From NCBI GenBank assembly GCA_964617955.1, contig CAZTXB010000002.1, forward strand, positions 62,001 to 126,000: DNA of 64,000 nucleotides, written 5' to 3'. Shown piece by piece: positions 8,766 to 17,757 of the stretch. The stretch is from JABWCE01 sp964617955. GTDB lineage: Bacteria > Bacteroidota > Bacteroidia > NS11-12g > UBA9320. Made by a program: the position numbers and the translations under genes. Position 1 is the stretch's first letter. Every line of letters starts with the position of its first letter. The notes below the pieces were generated by a model. The model was given only the letters and a program-made list of their open reading frames with translations, had not been told where the DNA came from and made no database searches.

Positions 8766-10013
8766 CTAAGACTTTTCTTCCCAAATCATGCTCAAATGAA
8801 CAATGGTTTGAACGGCTTTTTGCATATCCTGAATAGAAACCCACTCAAGTTTTGAATGAAAGGCGTGTTCGCCTGCAAAAATATTTGGACAGGGTAAACC
8901 CATGAAGGAAAGTCTCGAACCATCTGTTCCTCCTCTTATACTCTCGGTAATGGGTTGAAGCCCTGTGCGTTGAATGGCTTCTTTTGCATACTCCACTACA
9001 TGAGGATATTGAAGCAATACTTCCTTCATGTTTCGGTACTGCTCATAGGTTGTAAATTCAAAGGAAGAATGAGGGTAATTTTTAATCACACGCTCAGCTA
9101 TGGCTCTTATTTCGTTTGCATTGTCGACTAAGGTTTGATTATCAAATCCTCTGATAATAAATTTAATTTGAGCTTCTTCTATCTGCCCGCTTATAGAGGT
9201 AGGATGCACAAACCCCTGTCTTTTCTCAGTGGTTTCAGGAGAAAGCCTGTCCTTGGGAAGACGGTCTATAATTTCGGAGGCGATTTTAATGGCGCTTTCC
9301 ATTTTATTTTTGGCAAAGCCGGGATGTGTAGAAACCCCTTTCACAATCAAGGTGGCTCCGTCGGCGCTGAAAGTTTCGTCTTCTATATGGCCGGCCGATT
9401 CTCCATCCATGGTGTAGCCAAAGTCGGCTCCAAGTTTTTTCATATCGACCTTATCAACTCCACGACCAATTTCTTCATCGGGTGTAAATAAAATTCTGAT
9501 TTTGCCATGCTTTATGTCAGGGTGTGCAATGAGATAGTGAACGGCATCCATGATTTCAGCCAGACCGGCCTTGTTGTCAGCACCTAGGAGCGTGCGTCCA
9601 TCAGCGGTGATGATGTCGTTGCCCACTTGGTTCATCAAATCGGGATGGGCAGTAGGGCTCAGTTCAAGATTAGAATCCTCAGAAAAATACAGACTTCCAC
9701 CCATGTAGTTTTTATGTACGATCGGTCTTACATCCCGTCCACTGCAATCGGGGGAAGTATCCATGTGAGAGCAGAAACAAATTACAGGGACAGATTTTGT
9801 GGTATTCGATTCGAGGGTGGCGTAAACATACCCAAACTCGTCTAAATGGGCATCGGAAATTCCCATGGCGATAAGCTCCCTGACCAATAATTCCCCTAAA
9901 TTTTTCTGTTTCTCTGTCGACGGATAAGCAGGCGATTCCGGATCGGATTGGGTGTCTATTTTTACATAGTTTAGAAACCTTTCGGCAACCGTATAAACGT
10001 AATTGGCAAACAC
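8766..10013 (-). CDS. pepT: Peptidase T (tripeptide aminopeptidase)
   Basis: The 415-residue M20B metallopeptidase removes the N-terminal residue from tripeptides. The dizinc site is intact: His83 and Asp85 in SHMDTSPD, the bridging Asp146 in LLGADNKAG, the catalytic Glu180 and zinc ligand Glu181 in FTPDEEIGRG, and a C-terminal His in GEHAFHSK. The RGGTDGSRLSFMGLPCPN segment is diagnostic of PepT. There is no signal peptide, so it is cytoplasmic. Length matches the family (about 410). Only 3 bp separate it from the upstream msrA gene, so it is the distal gene of the cyclase-GT9-msrA-pepT run. Confidence 0.95.
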   Translation of the reverse strand: MFANYVYTVAERFLNYVKIDTQSDPESPAYPSTEKQKNLGELLVRELIAMGISDAHLDEFGYVYATLESNTTKSVPVICFCSHMDTSPDCSGRDVRPIVHKNYMGGSLYFSEDSNLELSPTAHPDLMNQVGNDIITADGRTLLGADNKAGLAEIMDAVHYLIAHPDIKHGKIRILFTPDEEIGRGVDKVDMKKLGADFGYTMDGESAGHIEDETFSADGATLIVKGVSTHPGFAKNKMESAIKIASEIIDRLPKDRLSPETTEKRQGFVHPTSISGQIEEAQIKFIIRGFDNQTLVDNANEIRAIAERVIKNYPHSSFEFTTYEQYRNMKEVLLQYPHVVEYAKEAIQRTGLQPITESIRGGTDGSRLSFMGLPCPNIFAGEHAFHSKLEWVSIQDMQKAVQTIVHLSMIWEEKS

Positions 10014-10016
10014 AGC

Positions 10017-10682
10017 TTATTTTAATTTGTCTTTAAATGCCTTTCTGAATTTATCAAGCTTCGGGCGGATAACATAAACGCAATAAGTTTGATTGCTGTT
10101 ATTGGTGTAGTAATCCTGATGGTAGTCTTCGGCCTTATAGAACTCACCTACTTTTACTATTTCTGTTACGATGGGTTTTGCATATGCTTTTTCATCAATC
10201 AGCCTTTGTTTGTAAAATTCAGCCTCTTCTTTTTGTTTCTCATTGTGATAGAACACAGCGCTTCGGTACTGTGTGCCCACATCGCTTCCTTGCTTATTTA
10301 AGCTGGTGGGATCGTGTATTTCCCAGAAAACTTCCAATAATTCTTTAAACGTCGTCACTTTTGGGTCGTACACGATTCGGGTAACTTCGGCATGTCCGGT
10401 ATTACCGGTGGTGATTTGTTCGTACGTTGGGTCTTTTACCGTTCCCCCCGAATATCCTGATCTCACACTTTTTACACCTTTAACTTCTAAAAAAATAGCT
10501 TCAACACACCAAAAACAGCCGGCACCAAAGGTGGCAGTATCCCATTGGGTTGAATCTTCTGTCTCGTTGGCATGAATGGAGTCTGACTTTTGCATATTAG
10601 TTGAGTTTTGTTTGGCCATTTTTCCTGTACATCCAACAGCAACCCATAGGATGATTGAAGGCAATAAAAAAAGTTTTCTCAT
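10017..10682 (-). CDS. msrA: Peptide-methionine (S)-S-oxide reductase, lipoprotein form
   Basis: This 221-residue protein starts with a lipoprotein-type signal (lipobox around AVGC, Cys18). The MsrA core follows a 30-residue polar linker. The catalytic motif GCFWC is at residues 55-59 with Cys56 as nucleophile. The family segments SGYSGG, YEQITTGNTGHAEVTRIVYDP and FWEIHDPTSLNKQGSDVGTQYRS are all present. It reduces methionine-S-sulfoxide. The lipobox suggests a membrane-anchored enzyme on the periplasmic side, repairing envelope proteins, in contrast to the cytoplasmic form. It lies 45 bp after the GT9 gene and 3 bp before pepT. Confidence 0.93.
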   Translation of the reverse strand: MRKLFLLPSIILWVAVGCTGKMAKQNSTNMQKSDSIHANETEDSTQWDTATFGAGCFWCVEAIFLEVKGVKSVRSGYSGGTVKDPTYEQITTGNTGHAEVTRIVYDPKVTTFKELLEVFWEIHDPTSLNKQGSDVGTQYRSAVFYHNEKQKEEAEFYKQRLIDEKAYAKPIVTEIVKVGEFYKAEDYHQDYYTNNSNQTYCVYVIRPKLDKFRKAFKDKLK

Positions 10683-10727
10683 ACATTTATTTTTAAGTTT
10701 TCAAAGTACGCCATTAATTCCATGACT

Positions 10728-11756
10728 TCAAACAGGTATAATTTCTGAAATTTTTTCTTCAACTTCCATAACCGTTGCCAATTCAATACAGGGATTCTCA
10801 GGTCTTATGCAATGCACCTGATCGCATGGATTGCAGGGAAGTATATGGTGAACCACTCTTGAACGTTTGCCCAAGGGGTAAAAAACCTCAGGAACCCCGG
10901 GACCAAAAATTCCTACGGCAGGGGTGTTCATTACAGCGGCAATGTGCAAAGGGCCGCTTTCATTGCCAATAAATAAACCGGCCTTTTGCATGAAATAGGC
11001 CAACTCGTTTAAATTAAATTCCCGTGTACAGATGAGCGCTTTGCCAGAGATGAGCGACATGACCTCCTCTATATCCTTCTCGTCTTCAGAGGTTCCTGTA
11101 AAAACCACTGAAAAATTATACTTCGTATGGAGGATTTTGATAAGTGCTGCGTAATTTTTTGCCGGCCATTGCCTCAGTTTTTTTCTTGCTCCGCAATGTA
11201 TTACCGCAAAAGCGGTTAAATGGTTTGACTCCAAATAGTGTTCTACCTTGGTTTGGGTTTCGGCACTAAAATAAACTTTAGGCGTTATGGGTATACTTTT
11301 TTGGATTAAAAGAGTTTGAATAATTTTAGAATTGGTCTCGGTCTCATGTTTCTGCCCCCCGTTAAACTTGTTCAGCATTCGCACTTTTCCTCTTTCCAAT
11401 CTCAGCAATGGCGATTTTACCATCGCATACCAAAGCGTTCGCCAATTTCCTCTTAATTCTACAATTGCATCGTATTTTCTTTTAAACGGGATTTCAAAAA
11501 TAATGCTTGAAATGGCCGGATTGTGGAGTAGCAATGGGGCAACAAACGCCTTACAAAGCACTGTGATTTCAGCATCAGGATATTCTGCTTTTATTTTCTC
11601 AAAAACATGCAGGGCATAAACCATATCCCCGATTTCATCCAGTTTAATAATGAGTATACTCCTTAGGGGCTTTTTAGATGGAATAGCATTCAGAATAAAA
11701 CTGTAGCTTGCTGAAACTAAATAATAAAATTGCTCTGGAAAGGTCTTTATATTCAA
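10728..11756 (-). CDS. Glycosyltransferase family 9 (heptosyltransferase-like)
   Basis: The 342-residue protein has the GT9 layout. The N-terminal Rossmann domain starts at about residue 33 (SILIIKLDEIGDMVYALHVFEKIK). The C-terminal donor-binding half includes VIHCGARKKLRQWP, VFTGTSEDEKDIEEV, FIGNESGPLHIAA and AVGIFGPGVPEVFYPLG. GT9 enzymes add heptose or related sugars to the lipid A/core region on the cytoplasmic face. The first 30 residues are hydrophobic-amphipathic and may touch the membrane. It follows the cyclase gene by 13 bp. The exact sugar and acceptor cannot be told from sequence. Confidence 0.87.
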   Translation of the reverse strand: MNIKTFPEQFYYLVSASYSFILNAIPSKKPLRSILIIKLDEIGDMVYALHVFEKIKAEYPDAEITVLCKAFVAPLLLHNPAISSIIFEIPFKRKYDAIVELRGNWRTLWYAMVKSPLLRLERGKVRMLNKFNGGQKHETETNSKIIQTLLIQKSIPITPKVYFSAETQTKVEHYLESNHLTAFAVIHCGARKKLRQWPAKNYAALIKILHTKYNFSVVFTGTSEDEKDIEEVMSLISGKALICTREFNLNELAYFMQKAGLFIGNESGPLHIAAVMNTPAVGIFGPGVPEVFYPLGKRSRVVHHILPCNPCDQVHCIRPENPCIELATVMEVEEKISEIIPV

Positions 11757-11769
11757 TGAATGAGGGCGC

Positions 11770-12561
11770 TTAGTTTGAATTTGAATCTTCTTTATTCAGT
11801 TTGTAGAGCAACGGACGACTGGGAACTGCATCCGATTCAAAGGAAAATATTTGCAGGTCCATGAGATAGAGTCCATCTTCAATCTCTGAAGGAGCGTAAA
11901 TCATTTCGGTAATGGTGGCCATGGGTCTGGGATGGTCCGGTAATCCGAAAAAGGCCTTGTGGGCCAAAAGACGTCCTCCGTCTTCTTCTCTGTCGACCGA
12001 TGGAACATCACACAGGAAATGGAGAATACCCATTTTATGCATAAATGCCATCAGTTCGGGTTCAAAATAGGCAGGATTTTGGCCCGAATAATCCATGCTT
12101 CTTTTTGCGTCGGAATTCGGCAAAGTTCTGATTATCAACGCTTCGATGCCGGATATTTTTAAGAGAGGCTCCATCTGGCTCAATCCTATGATTTGGTCGC
12201 CACCAACGGTTTTGGGTTCAATGCTTATGAGTTGAGCAAGCATTAAGCCCTGTTGTAAAACGTTGCTGACATATTCTTGCTTCGCCGTGATGTGACCGAT
12301 GCATTCGGTATGGGTGCCGTTGCCGTGAGGCGTGAGAGTGACCACGTCAACATTGCATGCTCCGCCAAGGGCTACATTGCCGGTAAAACTGCCTATAGAA
12401 AAGGGAGAGAAGCTTGGGCGATTGGTATGAAAACAATTTACGCCCTTAGAATCCCGTTTTACTCCCAGAGAAAGGTCGAGCGCTTTGGAGGTTTCGAAGG
12501 AATAGACTTCTCGATTTATATGAAATGAAAGTTTCAAAGTTTGAGCAATTGAGCCCGGCAA
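11770..12561 (-). CDS. Cyclase family protein (kynurenine formamidase-like fold)
   Basis: This 263-residue protein has the metal-binding signature HGNGTHTECIGH, corresponding to the HxGTHxDxxxH motif of the cyclase/formamidase family (Pfam Cyclase). It also contains LIIRTLPN and HFLCDVPSVDREEDGG as in that family. Members hydrolyse amide or lactam bonds, kynurenine formamidase being the best known. The Asp of the canonical motif is Glu here, and no tryptophan degradation genes are nearby, so the substrate is open. It is the first gene of the run towards GT9, msrA and pepT. No signal peptide is seen. Confidence 0.8.
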   Translation of the reverse strand: MPGSIAQTLKLSFHINREVYSFETSKALDLSLGVKRDSKGVNCFHTNRPSFSPFSIGSFTGNVALGGACNVDVVTLTPHGNGTHTECIGHITAKQEYVSNVLQQGLMLAQLISIEPKTVGGDQIIGLSQMEPLLKISGIEALIIRTLPNSDAKRSMDYSGQNPAYFEPELMAFMHKMGILHFLCDVPSVDREEDGGRLLAHKAFFGLPDHPRPMATITEMIYAPSEIEDGLYLMDLQIFSFESDAVPSRPLLYKLNKEDSNSN

Positions 12562-12615
12562 AAGTCGTGAAAAAAGTCTGAATTGGTAACCTTAACATCC
12601 TATATCCATATTACC

Positions 12616-12623
12616 TATTTTTG
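12616..12623 (+). promoter_or_regulatory. Candidate -7 box of the histidine kinase gene
   Basis: TATTTTTG matches TAnnTTTG and ends 9 bp before the ATG at 12633. No -33 TTG lies at 17-23 bp, so this is supported by one element only. Confidence 0.4.
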
Positions 12624-12632
12624 AATGGTCAA

Positions 12633-13793
12633 ATGAATTCATACCGATTTAACCGAATCATAAAACCGGTTTTGCTCTTGCTGGCCATCATAATTGGGGT
12701 GGTGTCGCTATGGTATACCAATACACTGGCGACGAAAATGGAGAAGGAAGAAAAATTGAAAATTGAAATCTGGGCCAAGGCCACCGCTCAATTGGCCTCA
12801 AGCGATTTTTCGGTTGATTTGACCTTTCTTCTTGAAATTGTGAGTCAAAATACCACAATTCCTGTGATGTTGACCGATGAAAAAGAAAATGTAACCAGTT
12901 GGAGAAACCTCGATTCTATGGCCGCGGCACGAGATCCGCAATACCTGATTCGGATTAAGGAAAAAATGAAATCGGCCCATGACCCCATTATTTTGAACTA
13001 TTATGAAGGACAAAATGTAAAGGTATTTTACCTCGACTCGGAAATATTAACCCGTTTGAAGTATTTTCCTTTTATTCAACTGCTCATCATTTCCTTCTTT
13101 TTAGTGATTAGTTATCTGGCCTTTAGTTACTCCAGACGCTCGGAGCAAAATTTGGTCTGGGTGGGTATGAGTAAAGAAACCGCCCATCAGTTGGGAACTC
13201 CGCTCTCTTCCCTTATGGCCTGGATTCAACTAAGCAAGGAAGATGAAGCCTCAAATAAAGAATTGCTTAAGGAAATGGAGAAGGATGTGGAACGTTTGGA
13301 GATCATTACCGAAAGATTTTCAAAAATTGGTTCCGACCCAAAACTTGAACCACTTGATTTCGTGGAAGAATTGAAATCTTCCATAGATTACCTGCAGAGC
13401 AGAACCTCCAAACTGGTGGCATTCAAATTGAACAATCATTTAAATAAACCTGTTTCTGTCAGCTTAAATTCACATCTCTTTGCATGGGCAATTGAAAATC
13501 TGACCAAAAATGCCATTGACGCCATGGATGGGGTAGGTACCATTAGTTATGATATTTTTTTAAAGGGTTTGACGGTTGTTCTTGATATTTCAGATACCGG
13601 AAAAGGCATTCCAAACAATAGGTTCAAGTCGATTTTTAAACCCGGATTCACCACCAAAAAAAGAGGGTGGGGGCTTGGGCTCTCCTTTGTAAAGCGGATT
13701 ATAGAAAATTACCATAAAGGCCATATCCATGTAAAGGAATCCATCTATAATAAAGGCACAACCTTTAGAATAATTTTAAAAGTTGCCGGGTAG
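12633..13793 (+). CDS. Sensor histidine kinase
   Basis: From the ATG at 12633 the protein has 386 residues; the frame extends only to a TTG four codons earlier. It has an N-terminal transmembrane helix (about 11-29), an extracytoplasmic sensor of about 110 residues with no recognisable fold, and a second helix (about 145-165). The dimerisation/phosphoacceptor helix carries GMSKETAHQLGTPL, with His185 as phosphorylation site. The HATPase domain has an N box (ENLTKNAIDAMD), G1 (DTGKGIPNNRF) and G2 (GWGLGLSFVKRI). It would autophosphorylate and pass phosphate to a regulator, but none is adjacent, so it is an orphan. Flanking genes are on the other strand. Confidence 0.9.
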   Translation: MNSYRFNRIIKPVLLLLAIIIGVVSLWYTNTLATKMEKEEKLKIEIWAKATAQLASSDFSVDLTFLLEIVSQNTTIPVMLTDEKENVTSWRNLDSMAAARDPQYLIRIKEKMKSAHDPIILNYYEGQNVKVFYLDSEILTRLKYFPFIQLLIISFFLVISYLAFSYSRRSEQNLVWVGMSKETAHQLGTPLSSLMAWIQLSKEDEASNKELLKEMEKDVERLEIITERFSKIGSDPKLEPLDFVEELKSSIDYLQSRTSKLVAFKLNNHLNKPVSVSLNSHLFAWAIENLTKNAIDAMDGVGTISYDIFLKGLTVVLDISDTGKGIPNNRFKSIFKPGFTTKKRGWGLGLSFVKRIIENYHKGHIHVKESIYNKGTTFRIILKVAG

Positions 13794-13885
13794 CTGATTC
13801 CCAATGATGGAGTTCCGACTATTCTTTTTTCTGTTTAAAAAGTTCTCGCCAATTCAGTTTTAGTTGGCACTCATACCCAAAGAAA

Positions 13886-15253
13886 TTATCCCATCATTTC
13901 GGCATAATATTTATAGAAGTAAGGGATGGTTTCAATTCCTTTATAAAAATTAAATAAGCCAAAATGCTCGTTTGGCGAATGAATGGCATCGCTATCGAGT
14001 CCAAAACCCATAAGAACAGTCTTAACCCCCAGTTCTTTTTCAAACATGGCCACGATGGGAATGCTACCTCCGCCAAAAGTTGGAATGGGCTTTTTGCCAT
14101 AGGTAGTTTCTATGGCTCTGGAAGCCGCCTTAAAAGCCACTGAATCGGTAGGAGTGATGGCAGCTTCTCCGCCATGGTGAGGAGTTACCTTTACTTTCAC
14201 ACCTTTTGGAGCAATAGATTTGAAATGTTCTGCAAACAAATTGGTGATCTCATCCGACTTTTGGTTGGGAATCAACCGCATCGAAATTTTGGCATAGGCC
14301 TTTGAAGGAAGCACGGTTTTGGCTCCTTCTCCAATATAGCCGCCCCAAATACCGTTCACTTCAAAAGTCGGACGAATGCCGGTGCGCTCAAGGGTAGTGA
14401 ATCCCGCTTCACCCATCACATCTTCTATTTCCAAATCCTGTTTATAATTTTCCAGATTAAACGGGGCCGAATTGAGAGCTTCCCTGTCGGAGGCACTCAA
14501 ATTATTAACTTTATCATAAAATCCGGGTATGGTAATGTGTCGGTTTTCATCATGCATACTCGCAATCATGCTGCATAAAACATTAATTGGATTGGCCACG
14601 GCTCCGCCATATACACCCGAATGCAGGTCTCTGTTTGGACCTGTAACTTCTACTTCTAGATAACTCAAGCCCCTCAGCCCTACATCGATGGAAGGGATAT
14701 CATTTGCAATCATTCCTGTATCCGAGATTAACACAACGTCGGCCTTGAGCTTTTCTTTGTGAGCATTTACGTAAATGCCCAAATTGGTGCTTCCTACCTC
14801 TTCTTCACCTTCAATCATAAACTTCACATTGCAAGCTAGGGTATTGGTTTTTATCATGGTTTCAAAGGCTTTTACATGCATGTACATCTGTCCCTTATCG
14901 TCACATGCTCCTCTTGCATAAATTTTACCCTCTCTTACTTCAGGCTCAAAGGCGGGAGTAGTCCAGAGTTCATCCGGTACTGAAGGTTGAACATCGTAGT
15001 GTCCATATACTAAAATTGTGGGAAGCGTAGGATCGAATATTTTGTCTCCATAAACTATGGGATTTCCGGCGGTTTCTTCCAATGTCACGTTTTCAGCACC
15101 CGCTGCAATGAGTTTGTCTCGCACAAACTCGGCTGTTTTTCGTACTTCTGAACTAAAACTCTTGTCGGCACTGATACTGGGCAAGCGAAGCATGTCGAAA
15201 AGCTCATTTAAAAATCGGTCTTTGTTTTCAGTAATGTATTGGTTTTGCATCAT
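13886..15253 (-). CDS. M20 family dipeptidase
   Basis: Read from the ATG at 15253 (455 residues); the frame opens at 15334, but the extra 27 residues have no counterpart in the family. The dizinc ligands are present: VYGHYDVQP (His and Asp), RGACDDKGQ (bridging Asp), MIEGEEEVGS (catalytic and metal Glu) and a C-terminal HSPNEHFG. The dimerisation domain starts with GLRGLSYLEVEVTGPNRDLHSGVYGG, typical of the carnosinase/CNDP-like dipeptidases of M20. It should hydrolyse dipeptides in the cytoplasm. It converges on the histidine kinase gene with a 92-bp gap containing no clear terminator. Confidence 0.9.
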   Translation of the reverse strand: MMQNQYITENKDRFLNELFDMLRLPSISADKSFSSEVRKTAEFVRDKLIAAGAENVTLEETAGNPIVYGDKIFDPTLPTILVYGHYDVQPSVPDELWTTPAFEPEVREGKIYARGACDDKGQMYMHVKAFETMIKTNTLACNVKFMIEGEEEVGSTNLGIYVNAHKEKLKADVVLISDTGMIANDIPSIDVGLRGLSYLEVEVTGPNRDLHSGVYGGAVANPINVLCSMIASMHDENRHITIPGFYDKVNNLSASDREALNSAPFNLENYKQDLEIEDVMGEAGFTTLERTGIRPTFEVNGIWGGYIGEGAKTVLPSKAYAKISMRLIPNQKSDEITNLFAEHFKSIAPKGVKVKVTPHHGGEAAITPTDSVAFKAASRAIETTYGKKPIPTFGGGSIPIVAMFEKELGVKTVLMGFGLDSDAIHSPNEHFGLFNFYKGIETIPYFYKYYAEMMG

Positions 15254-15431
15254 TTTGTAATCCGTAGCGAAATTAGTATAAATCGATGAATAGATTTTAG
15301 GGTGTTTTATGAAGGGATGGCTGGTCTCCCACATGAATGATTATTGCACCCGGTAAGCGTATTTTTAGAGCTATCAACGCGTTTATTAAAGCCTGTGATT
15401 AAGCCTTTGGCATGGAGTGGATATAAAAAAA

Positions 15432-15455
15432 GGCGGATGATCATTGTCATCCGCC
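15432..15455 (-). terminator. Rho-independent terminator of the TPR protein gene
   Basis: The 9-bp arms GGCGGATGA (15432-15440) and TCATCCGCC (15447-15455) form a perfect stem with a 6-nt loop. On the minus strand a run of T follows, 30 bp past the TPR gene stop. Confidence 0.85.
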
Positions 15456-15485
15456 CCATTTAAAAATATGTAAGTTAGTAGTGAT

Positions 15486-15995
15486 CTATTTACAATTGGC
15501 CGCAATGTATGAATCGGCCATAGTGAGTCCGTATTTGCTCGCGGTTTTCATGGCATCGCAGGCCTTGTCATATTTGTGAAGATAGTAATAAGCTACTCCC
15601 AAATTGAGCCATGCCTGAGCATAATTTTCCTGAACTTTTATGGATTTGAGGTACCAGTCCACGGCATCCTTGTAATCGCTGCCTATGGCATAAATCACCC
15701 CGATGTTGTTGTAATAAACAGGTTTTGGGGTTATTTCTATGCACATTTTATAATCTTTAATCGCTCCTTTGATATCGGCAGTTTTTTCCTTTATTAAAGC
15801 GCGTTTAAAAATATATTCTTCCTTGTTGGGAGAGGCCTTAACCGCTTTGTTAATAAAATACAGCGCCGAATCCCACTGCTGGTTCTGGTAAAGGTATTCG
15901 GCTCTTTCAAACATCATCTTGCCCAAGTCCTCGGCCTGTGAAAAACTGATGTTTCCTATAATAAGTAAAAGGGAAATAAATGCGATTCGTTTCAT
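15486..15995 (-). CDS. Small secreted tetratricopeptide repeat protein
   Basis: The 169-residue protein starts with a clear signal peptide (MKRIAFISLLLIIGNISFSQA). Three to four TPR-like helical pairs follow: AEYLYQNQQWDSALYFINKA, YIFKRALIKEKTADIKGAIKDY, NNIGVIYAIGSDYKDAVDWY and AWLNLGVAYYYLHKYDKACD. TPR proteins act as interaction scaffolds; no partner is apparent. It is a monocistron, with terminators on both sides. It could be periplasmic or outer-membrane associated. Confidence 0.82.
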   Translation of the reverse strand: MKRIAFISLLLIIGNISFSQAEDLGKMMFERAEYLYQNQQWDSALYFINKAVKASPNKEEYIFKRALIKEKTADIKGAIKDYKMCIEITPKPVYYNNIGVIYAIGSDYKDAVDWYLKSIKVQENYAQAWLNLGVAYYYLHKYDKACDAMKTASKYGLTMADSYIAANCK

Positions 15996-16035
15996 TTTGG
16001 ATATATATAATGCTGTTGAAATTTTGATTTAAATA

Positions 16036-16068
16036 AAAACCCCGGGATATGTTATAAGCCGGGGTTTT
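16036..16068 (-). terminator. Terminator of the 159-residue secreted protein gene
   Basis: AAAACCCCGG (16036-16045) pairs perfectly with CCGGGGTTTT (16059-16068) around a 13-nt loop. A T-rich tail follows on the minus strand. It lies 20 bp beyond the stop at 16088. Confidence 0.85.
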
Positions 16069-16087
16069 AAAACTTTTTTAACCCCTA

Positions 16088-16567
16088 CTAGTATAAATAC
16101 CAGTTGTAGTAACTGCTGTATAATTCAAGCTCGTAGGTTTGATTGCTGCAGTATTTTGAAAGCGGGCCCCAAGTGGTTTTGCTTCCATCACTAAATTCAG
16201 CTACAGCATACAAAGAGGTTGTGCCATTGGCAACACTTACCGATCCATAACCCCAAGGGGCTACATAACCTTCAAGATTTCCATCGATGTAACAGTAAAC
16301 ATAGTAACTGGTATGGTTATCGAAATAAGCGAGACAGCCACCGTTTCCTCTGGCTCCTTTTTCGCCGGGTTGAACGGCCTTAGAGGTTTGTCCGTCGTCA
16401 TTTTTTCGGTTTCCTACCTTAATGTTTGGATCCGCGCCGCGGGAGCCCTTTTCTACTTTGGTTACGTCTCCATTTCCTCCATCTTTTCCTGTGTTTTGCG
16501 CAGATGCAGCAAAGCTAAGCCCGCAGATGAGTAGGGTTGTTGCTAAGATTTGATTTAATTTTTTCAT
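16088..16567 (-). CDS. Secreted protein of unknown function, 159 residues
   Basis: I do not recognise this gene. It has a standard signal peptide ending at ASAQ (about residue 23). A glycine- and charge-rich, probably disordered segment follows (about 24-77, with repeats of the type GSRGAD, GEKGARGNGG). A compact C-terminal part (about 78-159) is rich in Tyr and Ser and holds three Cys. That part has alternating patterns such as YYVYCYIDG and TYELELYSSYYNWYLY, suggesting a small beta-sandwich. It is flanked by terminators and appears to be its own transcript. A surface or periplasmic location is inferred from the signal peptide alone. Confidence 0.7.
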   Translation of the reverse strand: MKKLNQILATTLLICGLSFAASAQNTGKDGGNGDVTKVEKGSRGADPNIKVGNRKNDDGQTSKAVQPGEKGARGNGGCLAYFDNHTSYYVYCYIDGNLEGYVAPWGYGSVSVANGTTSLYAVAEFSDGSKTTWGPLSKYCSNQTYELELYSSYYNWYLY

Positions 16568-16694
16568 GATTGTTTTGATGTTTAATAACAGCAGTATATA
16601 TCTTTCAAAATTATAAGGTAAATCTGAAAATTCTAATAATTTGTCATTTTATTGTTTCTATTTACTCAATTGCCTGAATATCAAAATAAAAAAA

Positions 16695-16720
16695 ACCATA
16701 TTGCTGTCAAACACTATGGT
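16695..16720 (-). terminator. Probable terminator of the sigma/anti-sigma/barrel operon
   Basis: ACCATA (16695-16700) and TATGGT (16715-16720), extended by A/T runs on both sides, form a hairpin. An 8-T run follows on the minus strand, 30 bp after the stop at 16750. Confidence 0.7.
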
Positions 16721-16749
16721 CTTTTTTAAAGAATGGTGCGTGTAAGCGC

Positions 16750-17751
16750 TTAAAATCCGCCGAAAGCAAGTCCTAATGAAACGGTGTTTACATCAGGCCC
16801 CTGCTCACTTTTAAAAGCTGAATTGGGGTAATATCTGGCATATAAGTTCACATTGTCATAGCCAATATACAAACCATAACCCATTCTAAATTCCTCTAAA
16901 TTAAAATCACCTCGTGTTTTTTGCTTATGGTCTCCATCTTTCTCCCATTTTTGTTTGGTATGGCTGTTTATCAAATAGCCGAATTGTGGACCAAAAGCCA
17001 TGCTAAAAGCATTTCCTTTTTTGTCCTCATTAAATTTAATTTTTAAGAGTACAGGAATGGTGACATAGGTTGAAACCAATTTATTTTTCTTATAGTCTAT
17101 ATTCGGATTAATTACATAAGTGAGGGCCGATGAATCTTTAAAAAGGTCCACGCTGTTTCTAAACCTGTAATTGTTCCAATCGAGTCCTACTCCGTACATG
17201 AGATAGAGATGGTTGGGAACCAAGCCTATCGATTGTTCATAAATTCTCAAATTGAAATTACAGCCTTTCCCATTTTCCAGTTCCAGGTCCTTGTATTTTT
17301 CAGGCATGTCGAGAGATCCATTGTTTGCGAGGAAATTAAATCCAAGATCGAAATTAAACCACTCCGCAGGGTTCCTATCGTTTTTTTTATCATCGCAATC
17401 ATCGATGCGCACAACCTTGGTATGTTTTTTAATAACTTTTTTACGCCCATCTTCATCCTCTATAATTTTCTCCTCTTCTACAATCATGTCTTCTTTTTCC
17501 ATGGCATCTTGATCCGCTTCGTCGATGTGATCGATTCTTTCCTCGGCATCGATAATAATGGTATCATCGCCCTCAATAATCTTGGTTTCTTTGGTTTGAT
17601 TGTCTTTGGTTTTAGTGTCGATGGTGATTCTAATCTTTTTGCCATCAATCACCAGCGGTTTTTTTGCTTCGCTGCTGTCGGTGTTTTGGGCTTTTACCCC
17701 TTGGGCCAATAATAGCATGGCCGCAGTCATGTAGATAATAATAGTTTTCAT
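16750..17751 (-). CDS. Outer-membrane beta-barrel protein (PorT-like) with charged N-terminal segment
   Basis: The 333-residue protein has a signal peptide (MKTIIIYMTAAMLLLAQGVKA). A very charged stretch of Glu, Asp and Lys follows (about 28-125, with the GDDTIIIDAEERIDHIDEADQD type of pattern). The C-terminal part (about 130-333) is rich in alternating hydrophobic strands (FNLRIYEQSIGLVPNHLYLMYGVGL, LVSTYVTIPVLLKIKF, SMAFGPQFGYLIN, FRMGYGLYIGYDNVNLYARYY). This fits the small PorT/OmpA-like barrels of Bacteroidota. It starts 6 bp after the anti-sigma-like gene, so it is the third gene of the ECF operon and a likely output or sensor of that system. The charged segment is unusual for the family. 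Confidence 0.78.
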   Translation of the reverse strand: MKTIIIYMTAAMLLLAQGVKAQNTDSSEAKKPLVIDGKKIRITIDTKTKDNQTKETKIIEGDDTIIIDAEERIDHIDEADQDAMEKEDMIVEEEKIIEDEDGRKKVIKKHTKVVRIDDCDDKKNDRNPAEWFNFDLGFNFLANNGSLDMPEKYKDLELENGKGCNFNLRIYEQSIGLVPNHLYLMYGVGLDWNNYRFRNSVDLFKDSSALTYVINPNIDYKKNKLVSTYVTIPVLLKIKFNEDKKGNAFSMAFGPQFGYLINSHTKQKWEKDGDHKQKTRGDFNLEEFRMGYGLYIGYDNVNLYARYYPNSAFKSEQGPDVNTVSLGLAFGGF

Positions 17752-17757
17752 TTTTTT

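Noticed and set aside
13794..13885. Terminator between the histidine kinase and dipeptidase genes
   Set aside because: GCCAA/TTGGC near 13850 is only 5 bp with no T run, so it does not qualify.
17209..17712. 167-codon plus-strand ORF antisense to the beta-barrel gene
   Set aside because: It mirrors the low-complexity acidic coding region on the minus strand, which is supported by a signal peptide and operon context.
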